A stretch of DNA of 64,000 nt from assembly GCA_027605045.1 (NCBI GenBank), contig JAQFWX010000004.1, forward strand, positions 124,001-188,000, written 5' to 3'. Below are positions 45,812 to 58,568 of the stretch, in pieces. The position numbers and the translations under genes are program-made. Origin of the DNA: Phallus indusiatus. Lineage: Eukaryota; Basidiomycota; Agaricomycetes; Phallales; Phallaceae. The notes beneath the pieces are model-generated. The model did no database searches. It saw only the letters and a list, made by a program, of their open reading frames with translations, and was not told the DNA's origin. Within the stretch, counting starts at the first letter, position 1, and each line of letters starts with the position of its first letter.

Positions 45812-47373
45812 CGTCAGGTTCATTTCGTTTCCCGAGACGAAAGGAAGAAAATCTACCCGAGATTGCGCAGACTCAGAGTCAAATATGTGCCCGGGGGCGA
45901 TGTAGGAATTCCAAACATAAGTCCGAGTATGTAGATAGGGTAAAGGTCGTAATCTAGGGCTGCTTGCCAAAGTCGTTTCACAGATAAACCTTCGCGGTTA
46001 TGCATATCTCCCTGATGATTCATGAACCAATTTTAGCGTCTAATGGTAAACCAACGCTCTAAGGAAAACACTGACCTTAGTGGGGTCGTCCCGTAATATT
46101 CTGTTCACCATAATTATCTCCTCCCTCTCGGTAAACCAACCTTTAGGCCTGAACCATGCTTTTGTTTGAGTAGGTGAAGGGGGCATCATGAAAAAAGTTG
46201 CAATGCTGATCACCAAAGTGATGAGACCCCTATATACTATGTATTAGTAGAAAATAACGAAGGTAGCAAATACATAACATTATACACACTCAAGCATGAA
46301 GAGCCATCTGCATATCAAAATAATGGAGCTTAAGTTTTCTAAGGCGAGACATCCGAATCTTACCTCCAACCGGCTTTACCAAGTACACCTCGCATATGAA
46401 GAATACCATATGCCAAAAAAGACGCTACGACGGTACAGATGTTTGATGACGCCCAGAAATAAGCTAAACGCAGCGGCAACTCCGTTTTCTTGTAGAAATC
46501 TGAAAAAAAAGGAGACTTCAAATGAGCGATGCGTAAGGGGTACGAGCAGACACAAACTCAACAGCTCAGGTATAAGATAAGATCTGGAATAAAACCCCCC
46601 TGAATGAAACCCAACAAAACCCGACACGTTAAGAACGAAGCTCGACCGGTTAACCAAAACTGCGCTGAGGTAACGACGGACCATAAGCACATCTGCATGG
46701 GAATCCAGCGATCGGGTCCCAACCGTTTGGACACCAGCTGGGAAGGTAATTCAGCGACTAAGAAGGCTAGGCGGAAAAGACTATTGCCCCAATTAAAATC
46801 ATCTGTTGTGAGATTGAGGTCAGGAAGAAAGTTGTCCGTGTTCGCTTGGGTAAGGTTTCCACGATCGAGATTGAGTGCCGAGAATGAAATGGCGGCCCAG
46901 AGCATTATGAGCCAATCTATCTTGCGAATGAGAGCCTGTATATCATCCATGATTTTCAGTAATGAAGAAGACATGTATTTTGAGTTCTGTCATTTTACCT
47001 TCTCTTCTCTGTAAGTCCATCGGGCAGAAGGGTCGAATCTGTGTAAGTTTTCGTAACCTTTAGTTGGATGATAATGAGGTGCAAGGGCAGGATCGTCATA
47101 GACCGAAAGCTGTCGACAGATATTCATAAGCAAGAGAGTGTATGTTAATAAAGGACATACTTCGGTAGCTATGGCATCTGGATCCACAGGTTTGAACTTG
47201 TTTCGCCTGAAGAGTATGTCCGTGAAAGTTGGGGCTGTGGTGATAGGGATTGCGAGGTCGTTCCCAAGCGAATCGGACGTTACACTGTGAACAGATATGG
47301 CCTTGGAAGTAGTAGAATCCTTTTTATCGACATGATCCTCTTCTTCATTTAATTTCGGATGTAAACTGGACAT
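44891..47373 (-). CDS. MFS transporter, allantoate/vitamin-type anion:cation symporter family, 13 exons (578 aa)
   Basis: Exons on the complement: 47161-47373, 46999-47109, 46563-46935, 46364-46499, 46290-46307, 46076-46229, 45857-46011, 45570-45765, 45481-45513, 45407-45419, 45213-45344, 45015-45145, 44891-44962. A plasma-membrane transporter with about 12 helices. Family landmarks: [83 protein letters not shown], and late [14 protein letters not shown] and SSQIY. These match the Dal5/Tna1/Liz1-like group, which imports small anions or vitamins; the actual substrate is unknown. The 18-nt and 13-nt exons are required to keep the conserved WRWLF and YPYTHAIQ segments. The intron at 45766-45856 contains a CT microsatellite as its pyrimidine tract. 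Confidence 0.87.
45779..45807. repeat. AG/CT dinucleotide microsatellite inside an MFS intron
   Basis: A 29-nt uninterrupted AG run on the plus strand. On the transcribed strand it is CT, 13 nt from the acceptor AG at 45766-45767. Confidence 0.95.
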
Positions 47374-49356
47374 TTCTAGCGATAAACGTCCTTGGCCTAG
47401 ATACTGGGGAGGATTGTGAATGGGAAGACCCTAAGAACCTTGTTTTATAGTCAATGTGGACATTCTCACACAAGGAATTGCGCCATGATATAAGGAACGG
47501 CATAATCGAGGAGTATAGTGGCGTGTTACGACTGGGGTCATGCACACATTCTTTGGACAGGGGGTAGTTAAGGAACGTCCTACGGGCCGAATGATCACAG
47601 AATTAAACCAGATAAGTATGGAAAAGAAGTAACGGGGATAGTCGAGTGGAAGTGTTCGATTGGTGTAAAAGCACGCCAGATGACGCCAACTTCCTAGAAG
47701 TACACTCGTTCCCAGCGGGTTCCGTCAATACTAACATAGTCTCGTAGTGTAGATGCATGAGACAACACATTTGCCTTAACGTCTTGAGTATACAGACGCC
47801 TGAATTGCTATCAAAAGGTGCAGCAGCTACGTGTAGACTTGGTACACACCAGGTATAACGAGATATTTATATTGGCATAGCTCTCACGTGAGTTATCAAC
47901 GCGGATTAACATTGACAATCAAAGAACTGACCGGAGGGTCCGTAGTCGTATTTCGAAATTAGATGCAGACCTGATTTAACTCTCCAGTAACCATTTTTCA
48001 TTGGACATTGATAACAGGATAAAAGGATAAAACATCACGATATTTCGCCAAGCGTTAAAGCGATCGTGGCTATAAATAGATGCAACCAGCGAGTAGTGAG
48101 AAGCAGTCATTGCGATCTGGTATTGCTATTTTCCGAAAATGCCATAAACCTACAGTAACCGAAATTCTGTTGTCAAAAGCCTATCGTGAAATCGAACTCT
48201 GCATACTCCGGCGATAGGATTTGAAACGTAACTGCTGGTTTTTTCCCGTGAACGAGGTATCATTCACTGACCAGACGCCGGTTTTGCCGGTTTGGGAGTC
48301 ACGAGTGCTAGTATAGTTTAATAAAAGGATGAATCATTTTGCAAAGCGATCGCAATATAGTGAATTAGGCTGAGTCTATGCTTATTGAACCTGTCATTAA
48401 GAAAATGCACTGGGTGATCAGCTAATTCCCATACTCACGCTAACAATGTGGTTTCGAGCTCAGTAGCCCGTATGATCCAATTAAAGAAGTGTAAGGTGAA
48501 CCATCTACCACTAAATAGCAGAATGGGTTCCGAACGCTGGCAGGCAAACGCACAGTCAGGCGGATGGAATTTCCACGAAACAACCGTAATCGGGAAACTG
48601 AGGTTCGTACTAGGTTCGTACCAAGCCGCTTCTCCGAATTGAGACTCAGTCGGTCACCGTAACCAAAACCGTGACAGCAAATATTTAACAAATATACGAT
48701 TTAAGCCAGGGACTCGTAGATTCGGTACAGTGCATTGACAGAAGTCCCTTGTTAATAACTAACATGTATATACTTTTACTTTCGGGAGAACCATTGGGAT
48801 GGCAAGCTCCAAGGATGCGGACCAAGCAAGTCCGTAATAATCATCCATACCGTCACGAACTGTCCTTGACTCCTTCCCCTCACGCGTTCATGGACGATGA
48901 CATCCACTTTATTATGTAAACCAGGGCTCGGACTGACATTCAGGACGCTATGATATACATTTACAACATTTATAAACAGGTCCACCCTTACGGCGTGAGT
49001 GACTACCCCAAAGCTAGTACCTTCCTCGACTATAATACCACCCTGTTACAGATGCGACAGAACCAAGGGATGGAGTAGAAATTGTTGGGGGATTTACCAT
49101 ACCCCGTACCCATCTTATAAAGAACTTATATGGTGCCTTACATGTGTTCATGGTGTTTCTGTTGGTTATACCCGTGACGGATAAATAGCGCTAGCCTTGC
49201 CTGATCGGCTAGTGGTCCATCAGTTTGCTTGTGGCTATGAATGTTTTATTTGAACGTGGACATATTACTTCCAGTAACAATGTTCAAACTTTGGGCTCGT
49301 CACTTTCGTGGGTATCCACAGCCGCTGGTCAAACCTCTTCATCAGGCTCGTCGACG
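47374..49356. other. 2-kb intergenic region
   Basis: No gene recognised on either strand. The left end should be the promoter of the MFS gene. Confidence 0.5.
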
Positions 49357-51033
49357 TCATCTCCCTTCGTCTTCCCCAATCTCGTTATTGTCACTGTGAT
49401 AGTGGAATCCATGTTCTGCTGGCCAAATGTCGCGGCTGATCTGCTCCGCACGTTCTTTTATCTCCATCGGTAAAGGGCGTCCGCTACGAGTTTCCTCCTC
49501 CAGGTGGCAAGAAGCAACAACTCTTGAGATTCGATGATAATAAAACTCATCATGTCCATTAACCTTCAATGGTTTTTCACAGATTCTGTAGAGAAAAATT
49601 CCTATCTTATGCACTGAGCATTTCAAGCCAAGATTACTGGTCCCAAAATCTATCGACATTAGACTTTTAAATTGTGCACAGTGGTGGCCCAGCAAAGGGA
49701 CCAGGGATGTTATCATGGGTGAGACCACTGAAGTGCTAAGGGACACTCCGAGGTGAACGAGATTAGGACAGTGTTTGGCGAAAAGGAATAGAACCTGAAC
49801 ACCTAGTGCCTGTGATGTGAAAATGTCGAGGCGTTTCCATGTTGCTTTGCTCCGGAGAAACTCAGATAGCTCATCCACAGTCACACAGATTTCGAAGGCA
49901 TTGAATGACAAGCTGGTCAATTCCTTGCAATTAATGATGGGTCGAATGGAATCCCACTCCACAATGTGTTTTCTCACACCATACGTTTTTGGGACCCCTA
50001 TAGCGAGGCTTTTTAAACGGGGACAGGTAGTTACAACGGTTGTTATAAATACACGGACGTCCTGAGGCGTTACATCGAAATGCCAGGACAACGTGGTCAA
50101 AGCAGAAAGGTCAAACGGCTTTAAAAACCTCTCTTGAAGCGAATGCAGAGGTCCATCGAAAGAAAAAGTACCAAGCGAAGTGAAACAACCCATCCTATTA
50201 TATATTGCGTTGCTATCCGTGTCCAAGGTATTGTCATTGTCGTGCAAAACTTTACCGATGGTCAAGTTGCACAGACTGGGAATTTTTGCAAGACATTTGA
50301 CTATATACCTGGTATCATAGAAGACTGGAATATGAACCGACTTCAACGTGGGTGCGAAGCGGTCTAAAATCTTCTGCATCGGTCTCATTAAAGCAATTGT
50401 TTGTGGAACTGATGCATTGTTTCTGCATGCGTCGTCTATTCGTAGAAAGCACAAATGGGACAGATGGTTCGTTAATAATTGGCCGATACCCTTGAGGAAA
50501 GTGGGGCGATAGTCTTGGATCGACAGATGTAGACAATCGATATCAGGGGGGATTAAAATCCTCGCAAGGCTGTCAAATTCCAAATAGGTTCTTGCTGTCC
50601 AGTGCAGAGACCGTGTATTTGGAAAGAGATGATTCACGCCGTTGAGCTGGGCTTTCGAAGTCGCCTCCAAAAGTGCGATATGGTGGTCTGGATGTATACG
50701 AAGAATTCGAACGTGAGGAGCATATTGCGCAAAGCGTTCTAATTGCCGTAGTCCAGGCGATTTTACGAAATACTGTGGTAGAAGTTAGAAAATCTGAAGT
50801 TTGGGATAAGATGTACTTACATAGTACTCAGTGTCGTCATGTCGACGTGCCAGTTGTCCCATCGGTGCTAGAGCGTTCTCTACGGAGATGTTCTTGTATA
50901 ACCGTAAAATCGCATGATGAAACCAAAGGGAGGAAACGCAGGCCATCACAGCAAGGTCGAGGGGAGACAAATGCGCACACAACTCATGCATCAGATCCTC
51001 AACAGTGAAGAAACGGTGCATGGCGAACGACAA
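49357..51033 (-). CDS. F-box/LRR-like protein, 2 exons (542 aa)
   Basis: Exons on the complement: 50821-51033 and 49357-50772, with a 48-bp intron. The N terminus (HELCAHLSPLDLAVMACVSS, then WFHHAILRLYKNIS) has the L...L...D...V...W spacing of an F-box, the Skp1-binding part of SCF ubiquitin ligases. The remaining about 450 residues show repeated L..L.I stretches (LSHLCFLRID, LCNLTIGK, LTTLSWHF, LKSLAIGV, LTSLSFNAF, LVHLGVSL), as in fungal F-box/LRR-like proteins. The C-terminal 40 residues are acidic and polar. A truncated relative lies at 29.8 kb. The target of ubiquitination is unknown. The start could also be the Met five residues in. Confidence 0.8.
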
Positions 51034-51979
51034 AGAGTTTTGGGAAAGGCATGAAGCAAAGCAATCAATTTATAAACGCGGCACAATTTTCGTCCAATAT
51101 GAGTTTTTTCTCCTTGTCCAGACGTGGTCCATGAGTGGATGAGCAGCGACGACATTGTTCTCTGGACATACTGCAACATCGCCCAATGCTCAATGCAAGG
51201 AAATTCTATTCCCAGATTCTTAAAACATTCTGTAGGACTGCAGAATCAAGAGAAAACTTTTCGAAGGAGCCTTTGCAAATTTTGAGCATCCTTACAGTTC
51301 GTTGGTTGTCCATGCGTTCAGCGAATTCAGACTCCGCCGTCCAAAGAAACGCGTCGAACCACGTGAAGTTCTTAGGTAAGTGATTCGTCATACGCGTCAC
51401 GTTTATGTCACACGCACTCCGAAATCTTTCGTGTCAAAGTCTAAGACTCAAATTGCCTAGACACACTCTTATCCTCGAGATTGAATATGGAATAACTCAG
51501 AACTTTCTGAATTTCGATATATTTTACCGCATCCATAAGAAGAAAGCTATTGTCACATGTTCAATTCCCCGCTTGCGACCGCTATACGTCTCTCATAACA
51601 AAGCTCGATGTGGCCCTTTCTCTATTGCACGAGATCAACTTGTTGTTTCCTTGTTCTAAACGGTTGCAGATGAACTTTGGAATGATTTACGACCACCGAT
51701 CCGGGGGATGACCAGTCCGTCTGGAGTCCTGCCCCAAGCAATAATCACAATGGCCCTAATGATCAACTCTTTCGCAAATATACAGCCTACGCGACTCGGA
51801 CGACGCCTGATAGTTGTGACATCATGAAACTTGACCTGACAACGATGCTGTACAAAGCCTGTCGCAGGCGCGAGGGGGCTATTGACGACTGGCGTTCCGT
51901 ACACTATTTGCAATGTGGCGACCATGAATTGTGCATTGCGGTTCCAGATGAAGCTCTCTCCAATCGTGTTGAAGAAGAT
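51034..51979. other. intergenic
   Basis: No gene supported. The frame opening at 51824 runs into the pseudogene but its first part matches nothing I recognise. Confidence 0.4.
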
Positions 51980-52420
51980 CGGTATGCAGATGCATATTAC
52001 GCGTGGGACTGTGCAGGAAAACATAGACACTTCGTCGCTCTCTCCTTCCCGATCTCAAAGACGACATTGTATCCAGAAAAATTGACCGCCGTAGTGGAAG
52101 AAAGAACCTGACTACCGACATCTAATCTGCATTGCTATTTTACCGCTTCTTATGTAAATACAAACACAGATGGTCAACCTAGCTTCCGGAACATACATAA
52201 GGCGTCTCCGATAACAAGTGTTTGGAAACTTCAACTTTACCATCTGAAGACGAAGGCTCATGTGATATTTATGGAAGATCGTGATTTGTTCGATATTAAA
52301 GCCAATGAAGATGCGGGGGTGATGGAGGATAGAGGCCTTGGTAGATCTGCCTGAGTAATGTTGCACACATCCATATGATGGCGTTCTAGCCGACTGGGTT
52401 TGCACGAATACATATGAGTG
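51980..52420 (+). pseudogene. decayed relative of the orphan gene at 859-2241
   Basis: Successive frames match the C-terminal half of the 859 protein. DLKDDIVSRKIDRR parallels ELKYDIPSRKVKRL. LTTDI-stop-SALLFYRFLCK parallels LTTVISSPLLFYRLICK. SPITSVWKLQLYHL and VIFMEDRDLFDIKANE parallel PPITSVWQIQLVHR and IIFMDNYGVFDIRADE. THPYDGVLAD parallels THPYDYVLAG. The matches are broken by an in-frame stop and at least two frame changes, so it cannot encode the protein. The upstream boundary is vague. Confidence 0.8.
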
Positions 52421-54036
52421 ATTCTATATCCTTCCTAAAAATTTGATCTCTTCCCTAGCAATCCGTCCACAGGCCCAGGTCCTGTTGAAAAGAGTGCTTT
52501 AAAGTCACGATCACCCTTCCGGGTCCAATATTTTTAGTAGTAGATCTTTCCTCGCCAAATCCATCAATTTTATTGAACTTGGGTTCTTCGTGGTCGGCCG
52601 TTTAGCCTTATGTCGCTGGTCAATAATTGGGACGAAGCCTGTTGCTCGCGGAAACAGGCTACGCAGAGATTTGTCAGCGCTCGGTATATGCGCCGGTCCG
52701 TCAACCTTTTGCCAAATTTGATTATTTTTGTACCTTTCACCCGTTCGCAATTAAACTTCTGGCTTTTTCCATTCTCTTTAGATTACATTTTAGCACCATT
52801 CCAATTTCCTGGAAACTCCCAAATCATGTATATAAAAACTTCTCTTTAGCTTACAAAATACAATAAGAATGTTTCCCTCCTATTTTTCCCTCTGAGCACA
52901 CATCCGCTGATTCCCTTATCTTCCCTGTTCGCTCCTGAGGCGCACGTATCAAGCCTCATGACAACGAAACTATCCGAGTTGGCGCGCGGGGGCGTCGCTT
53001 CGCTCTAATTTGGTCTCTAAACAGTAGTAACGACCCTCGCTAACATTCTTCTTCGTTAACCTCATGGGCGATAACGGTGCCATCAGTACAGCTAGGTTTG
53101 TAACTGAATATCTTCGGTGTTGGGTGTAAAATCTCTAACCGGTCTCTAATACAACGATTGGCCCCACTGATCGCATCGCCTCGAAGTTCGCAAGCCGCCT
53201 TTCAATTTATGGAACCCCGTCTGTCAAATCGAGAACCCGAGAAAATCAAGATCTATGTCAGCAACAAGGTGTGTATTCACCTCAAATAATAGGAACAGAA
53301 TGAAACTGATACTATTTATAAGAGTGAAAGGAAAGGTCGACGAGTTAATTACTTTTTCTTTTGACAATTTAGTGTGCTAATTCACATATCAATGTCCGAA
53401 AATGCATACACCGAAAAGTGGAGTCGGCCACGGCGATGTGATGCGAGAGATTGAATGTATGCACCACTCCCATCAAACGAGAATCCGCGCTTCCCCAAGG
53501 TAGGCTGCAGAGCAGAGGCTGTGCGTTGTTCCATCCTAAACACGATGTCAACACTCGGGATGTAGAATGATGCGTATTATTTTTTTTTCAAGAGCATGAG
53601 CTCCTGATTCTATCTTCAAAGCTGCTGTTGCGTCATGTGAGGAGCATGGAGAACCGAATATTTACATTCTTCAATGGTCACACTGGCATATTTGTCGTAG
53701 CACGGTATTTCATTATGCTTTCCCTTCCTCGCTGAGACGTACACCGAGATTCATAAATCTCATGTTAGCTTTCCTGCCCGTGGTATTGAACAAAGGTTCG
53801 GACGCCCAAACCCGAAGAAAAAACAATTAAACCATTCAGTCTTTGCAGAGGTTTCACCAGATCATTTCAATTGATTGTGTGTCTCAACACCGAATAACGA
53901 TTACTTTTCGCCGGTGCTATGTATTCTCAATAGGTATTTAAACCACTCTCAGGCAGCCTATCTCACCAGACAACTCCTGTCTTTGAAGTCTTATTAGCCT
54001 CACTTGCTCATTTTTCCTCAAATTCTGAAATCCGAA
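52421..54036. other. intergenic, with promoter of the 54037 gene at the right end
   Basis: No gene supported. A TATA-like TATTTAAA near 53935 lies about 100 bp upstream of the next start codon. Confidence 0.45.
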
Positions 54037-55214
54037 ATGCAATTGACTAGCTCTGCGTTTTTTGCCTTTGTTCTCTCAGCTGTTGTGGTCTCAGCTGTCC
54101 CCTTTCCTCGTGCGTGTTCTATATGTCTTTTCGTCAGTTTTGCTTAATGACTTATTCTCTTAGAGCTCAAAGGTAAATAATTTCAAGGTTTACCTTTTAA
54201 CCTCAGATCTAATATAGGTTCTATTTTATTCAATTCTATGATGGCGACAGAAAATAGTATGTGAAACCTATTTATATGTACATGACTCTGTGATTGGTAA
54301 CGATGATATTTGATGTTCAGCTTTGAGTTCTTCCCCGGCAACTACAACCAGTGCTCCAACTTCAACTTCTGACGCCGTTGCTCTGCCTCCATTGTCAAGC
54401 TTGTTGCCTAGTTTGCCCATCTCTTTGCCGGCACTCCCAAGTGTGCTGCCTAGCTTGCCAGTTTCCTTGCCTAGTCTTGGATTAAAAAGAAGCGAATTCG
54501 GTATGATTATACAAATCATCATATTATAGATCGCTGACATCGGTGTTTATCGATACTCAGTTCAAGAACGCGGTAAGTGCTTTAACTTTTTAAAACCAAC
54601 ACGACGCTGAATAATGATGTTCTTCAATTCCCTACTCTCTCAACACTCACTGTTACTGCGACTATCGTGAAAATCGCATCCCTCACACCAGCTCTCTCCG
54701 TTACGCCGACCTCATCTGCTGGTGGCTTACCCATCTCTTTGCCGGCACTCCCAAGTGTGTTGCCTAGCCTGCCAGTTTCCCTGCCTGTATCATTACCTGC
54801 TCTGCCATCCCTTCAATTAAGAAACGAACTCGGTATGATTCTACAAATTATCATATTATAAACCAGTGAACTCAATGATTATCCATACTCAGTTGAGGAA
54901 CCTGGTAAGTGCTTTGACTTTTTAAGGCCAATACGACGCTTAATAACGTTGTTATTCAATCATCCCCCGCTCTTTCAACCGTCACTGTCACTGCGACTAT
55001 CGCGAAAACTGCATCCGTTGCACCAGCTCTCCCTGTTATGCCGACTTCATCTGCTGGTGGCTTACCCATTTCTTTGCCGGCACTCTCAAGTGTGTTGCCC
55101 AGCTTGCCAGTTTCCTTGCCCAGCTTGCCAGTTTCCTTGCCCAGCTTGCCCGTTTCCTTGCCCAGTTTGCCCGCTTCCTTGCCAGTATCATTGCCTCCCT
55201 TGCCAACCCTTTAA
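54037..55214 (+). CDS. secreted Leu/Pro/Ser repeat protein built of duplicated exons, 8 exons (206 aa)
   Basis: Exons 54037-54109, 54164-54172, 54251-54256, 54321-54500, 54561-54572, 54692-54832, 54893-54904 and 55027-55214. Signal peptide MQLTSSAFFAFVLSAVVVSA. The rest is three units, each with a Ser/Thr-rich lead (TSSAGG), then LPISLPALPSVLPSLPVSLP-type repeats. Units 1 and 2 end in LKRSEFG and LRNELG and are each followed by a 12-nt exon. Flanking introns are near-copies (both begin GTATGATT and contain catattata), so the gene grew by tandem duplication of an exon pair. Unit 3 has extra LPSLPVS copies and terminates at LPTL-stop. A one-base shift there would give LRSEVG, so the present C terminus may come from a frameshift. 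The 6-nt exon is the least certain. Probably extracellular; role unknown. Confidence 0.7.
54400..55205 (+). repeat. tandem coding repeat, three units about 320-370 bp apart
   Basis: The block encoding LPISLPALPSVLPSLPVSLP recurs at about 54413-54480, 54726-54790 and 55065-55205, with near-identical intron starts after the first two. Unit 3 contains a shorter internal tandem repeat of 21 bp (LPSLPVS). Confidence 0.85.
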
Positions 55215-58200
55215 GAAGTGAAGTCGGTATGATTACTTCGCTTATTGCACTCTCTGTCGCTAATCCTATCATTCTCTCAGTTTCTAAATAGGATGGTAAG
55301 TAAATCCCCGTCGCTGTTATCTTAACTCAAGAGATGGTAATCTTCCACTTCTCTAGAATTTGTCATGACAGTCTCCACTCAACCGTTTGGACTGTTCCGA
55401 TACTTCGACGACCTCAAGACTCTTCCAACTCGCAGCCGTGATTCGGTTCTTTCTAGAATTTATTTATGTAACCTCACGTTTCTGCACTCTTTATTTTTAG
55501 ATATTTATCAACCATGTTGCGATTATGTTGCGATTATGTTATGGTGTCGTCCGAAGAGATGAAACGAAGACGAAGCAAATGGGGTCCCAGTCGCTTTATT
55601 TGGTGACAATTTGAAGCGTTGAATCAAGATCTACAACGTGCTGATTTCACTGAAATGATCACACTCTATTTGATGAAAGCTCGATAGGTACACCTATCGA
55701 TCAAGGGGACGAAGTATTCGGTGGGTGAGAACTTCCGCATCGGTGTGGACACACGTTTGATCCATCAATGAAACAATTAGAATACGCATTGTTATTCGGT
55801 TCATTATGTAGCGATCTTATTCACTTCGGTTGTGCAAATAAACGACCTTCCGAAGGGATAAATTCAACCAATATTTGGGACTCTACTCTAATAACTCGCT
55901 GAATTTTGATCTCATTTCCCCGGACCTGAACTGCTCCGTAAAACTCCCATTCATTTGAACCTATAGCTATGTAAGGTATTCACCAAAAAATCGAGTGTTA
56001 ATTTGTAGTCCAAGACGATAGTATAGCTGTTATCATCCGATTGCCAAGTTTACGTATAGTCAGCACAATGCTGCCGCATCGCGGAGGCATTTCGCGATCG
56101 CTGCCTGTAGCCTCAAGTGGAAAAGAAAACTGACTGACTGAAAACTCTGTACAACAGAGATTCAGAACAACCCGAGCCCATCGGCGGTCTTTGAGACAAC
56201 TTGCGAATTTTCATTTTCAAATCATAATCATCGTTCGCACTACACTTTGCCAATTGTGTTGACCATTTCTATACTTTATTGGCCGATGCTCGTCGTGCTT
56301 CGTAAGTCGTTCTAAATAAGTCCTTCCGGTTTGAAGGAATATCGACGTAATGCAGATTCAGATAAATCACGGAAATTGCTGGAGACAAACCAAAGGCAGT
56401 ATCACAGTGGAATATGATTTTAAGCTCCGTCGACCGCTCCCGACAACCGCGCGCGATGCTTCTTCCAAGGTTCTTCAGGTACTTTAAGTGCATTGCGTTA
56501 TCCGGGGCATTTCCAAGCCTCGGAAATCTGACCATGACGGTAGTGAAGGATATTCTCCACAGACTCGCCGCGTCCCGGTAACCGTACGTCGCATCAAAGG
56601 CCCATGCGTCGGGTGGAATGGCTCAATAGGAAATGAGGTATTTTCCTCAGACCACCAATCAATCCATCATAGCTAATTGTCATCAAATTAAGGAAAATGT
56701 CGGGAATGCGATGGAGCGATGTCTGGAGAGAATGATAATTTCCTCCGGCGTGCACTGAAATCCCCGTTCTTCTTTCGAATACGCTACCTTAACAGAATTG
56801 AATTTCTGTTCTCGGTGAAGTGGAGCATTCTTTGTTTATCCATTTTTTAGGATTAGGGATGTGGAGCATGGATTGTTTGTCGTGCCTCAATTGACAAGCA
56901 CGCCATGAACATCCGGACGTCAAGCGTAGAAATCCCGATCAAGGCATTTATTTTTTGTCAGTTGTATGTCTATAATGGTATTATCATTTGCTGCCCCATG
57001 ATCATTACTTTTAGAAATATTAAGCAGGTGGCAAATACAAGGAATTACTTCATGAATGATGACATGTGAGCGGATGCAATGCTTTTTTCCAAGTTAATGA
57101 GTTCATTTAAGATATAACTGCTGCTATTCTGGCACCATGCGACAGTCTGGTCGGTCCCGGTTGGATGTGGAGCTGTCTTTCTTGTTTCAATATTCTGTTT
57201 CAACATTTGAAAGACGTATGGCTTCAGATCGCGGAGACGGTCCGGTCGGATATGAACTGAGCTGGTAAGCTAGCAAGCCATTTGAATGATAACTCTGTGA
57301 TTATTTTCTTGTAGCCAAATTGCAATTTAGTTGAAAGAAGATGGATAGAAGTTTTTCTGAAGTTTTCTACAAACCAATTGCGCGATAAGTTTGGGTTCAT
57401 GTGTTTCTTCCATTCAATTTTCCAGAGGTGCGAATACTGAATGGAGCTATTGAACCAGGCTCAGAAGCTAGATAGAACACATCCTAGCGATTCGTTTTCG
57501 AAGACAGAACGGCAATTAGGAACAAACGAGCCGATGTTGGTGTCCCTAGACTTCCACCACTGACCTTGACATCTGCCAGATCATCGCCCATGATCAAATG
57601 GACACTCCGGCTTATTCAACTCATCGATGCCACGATGACAAAGGGTTAGAATCTGACCCTTGGTTACCAGATTGTTATCAGTCCCTGAACTAACTGTGTT
57701 GCCACTCTAGACTGGACCAGACCAGATTGATTGCTTGAATAGTAGGCGCTCATTGTTAATTGGCGCGCCAGGCGTACATGAGTGATATCAGTAAAGAAAC
57801 TTCGGTAAAGTTAATCAAGTAATAAAGCAAAAACGACCTTCGTCCGATGATATAGCCCATTTAGGGTTTTTGACATGATTTGGTGCTCCCACAATCGACG
57901 CGATTGGCAAAGATTCTCGAAAGCAACTCGGTACGCTAGTTAAATTGCAACCCTTCCGAGAGGCCGGTAAATGCAAACATCATTTTACGTCTTCATCTGC
58001 ACTTCTTTGTCAGACTCATGGGAATTTCGGTCAGAACGTCCTTTATTTGTCCTTGTTTCTGCGCAAGCACCTCTCTAAATAATACCAGGAAATTAAATTA
58101 AGCAGACGTGCAGAAGAAAAGAAAAATCGAACCAGGTTTTTTTTAAAATAAAATTTTGTTTATAGTTCTGTGGTCTATATACGCGATTGGGCTCGTTTCT

Positions 58201-58568
58201 TCCACGAGGGGTCAAAGTCTTTCCGACTTCTCCCAATGGACGTGGAAGATCCTCAAACAAACTTTCGGTGCGTGCGAATCTCGGCCATTCATCCAGAAGA
58301 ATCAATGGATTTCAGGCATCCTTATTTTGTCATCCCGTCTTGTTGTTATCAATGACTTCCCGTTTCGCTTAACCCTATTTCGCAGCCGTATTTTTTTTTT
58401 CATGGGGTTCCGACTTTTTGTTCCGATGGTCTCTTTTCATTTTCTGTATATTAAGGGAAGAACAGGTTGGGCTTGTTTGCCCATTCTAGCATCCGAAATT
58501 TTTCTATATATCTACCGCTGAAAAGCTCTTCACTCGTCATCATCTTCACTATTTTCTTGTATCTCACT
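55215..58568. other. 3.4-kb intergenic region
   Basis: No supported gene on either strand. An intron-like GTATGATT lies just after the stop of the repeat gene, in keeping with a lost fourth unit. The frames at 58156-58521 are hydrophobic but have no family resemblance or splice support. Confidence 0.45.

Noticed and set aside
49300..49330. Sequence reading SGCGY on the minus strand, similar to the start of the peptide core
   Set aside because: Only four residues match, no second Cys in place, no signal peptide or splice pattern nearby.
58156..58521. Hydrophobic frame of 121 codons
   Set aside because: No conserved segment, poor start context and overlapping frames of similar length; likely chance in T-rich sequence.
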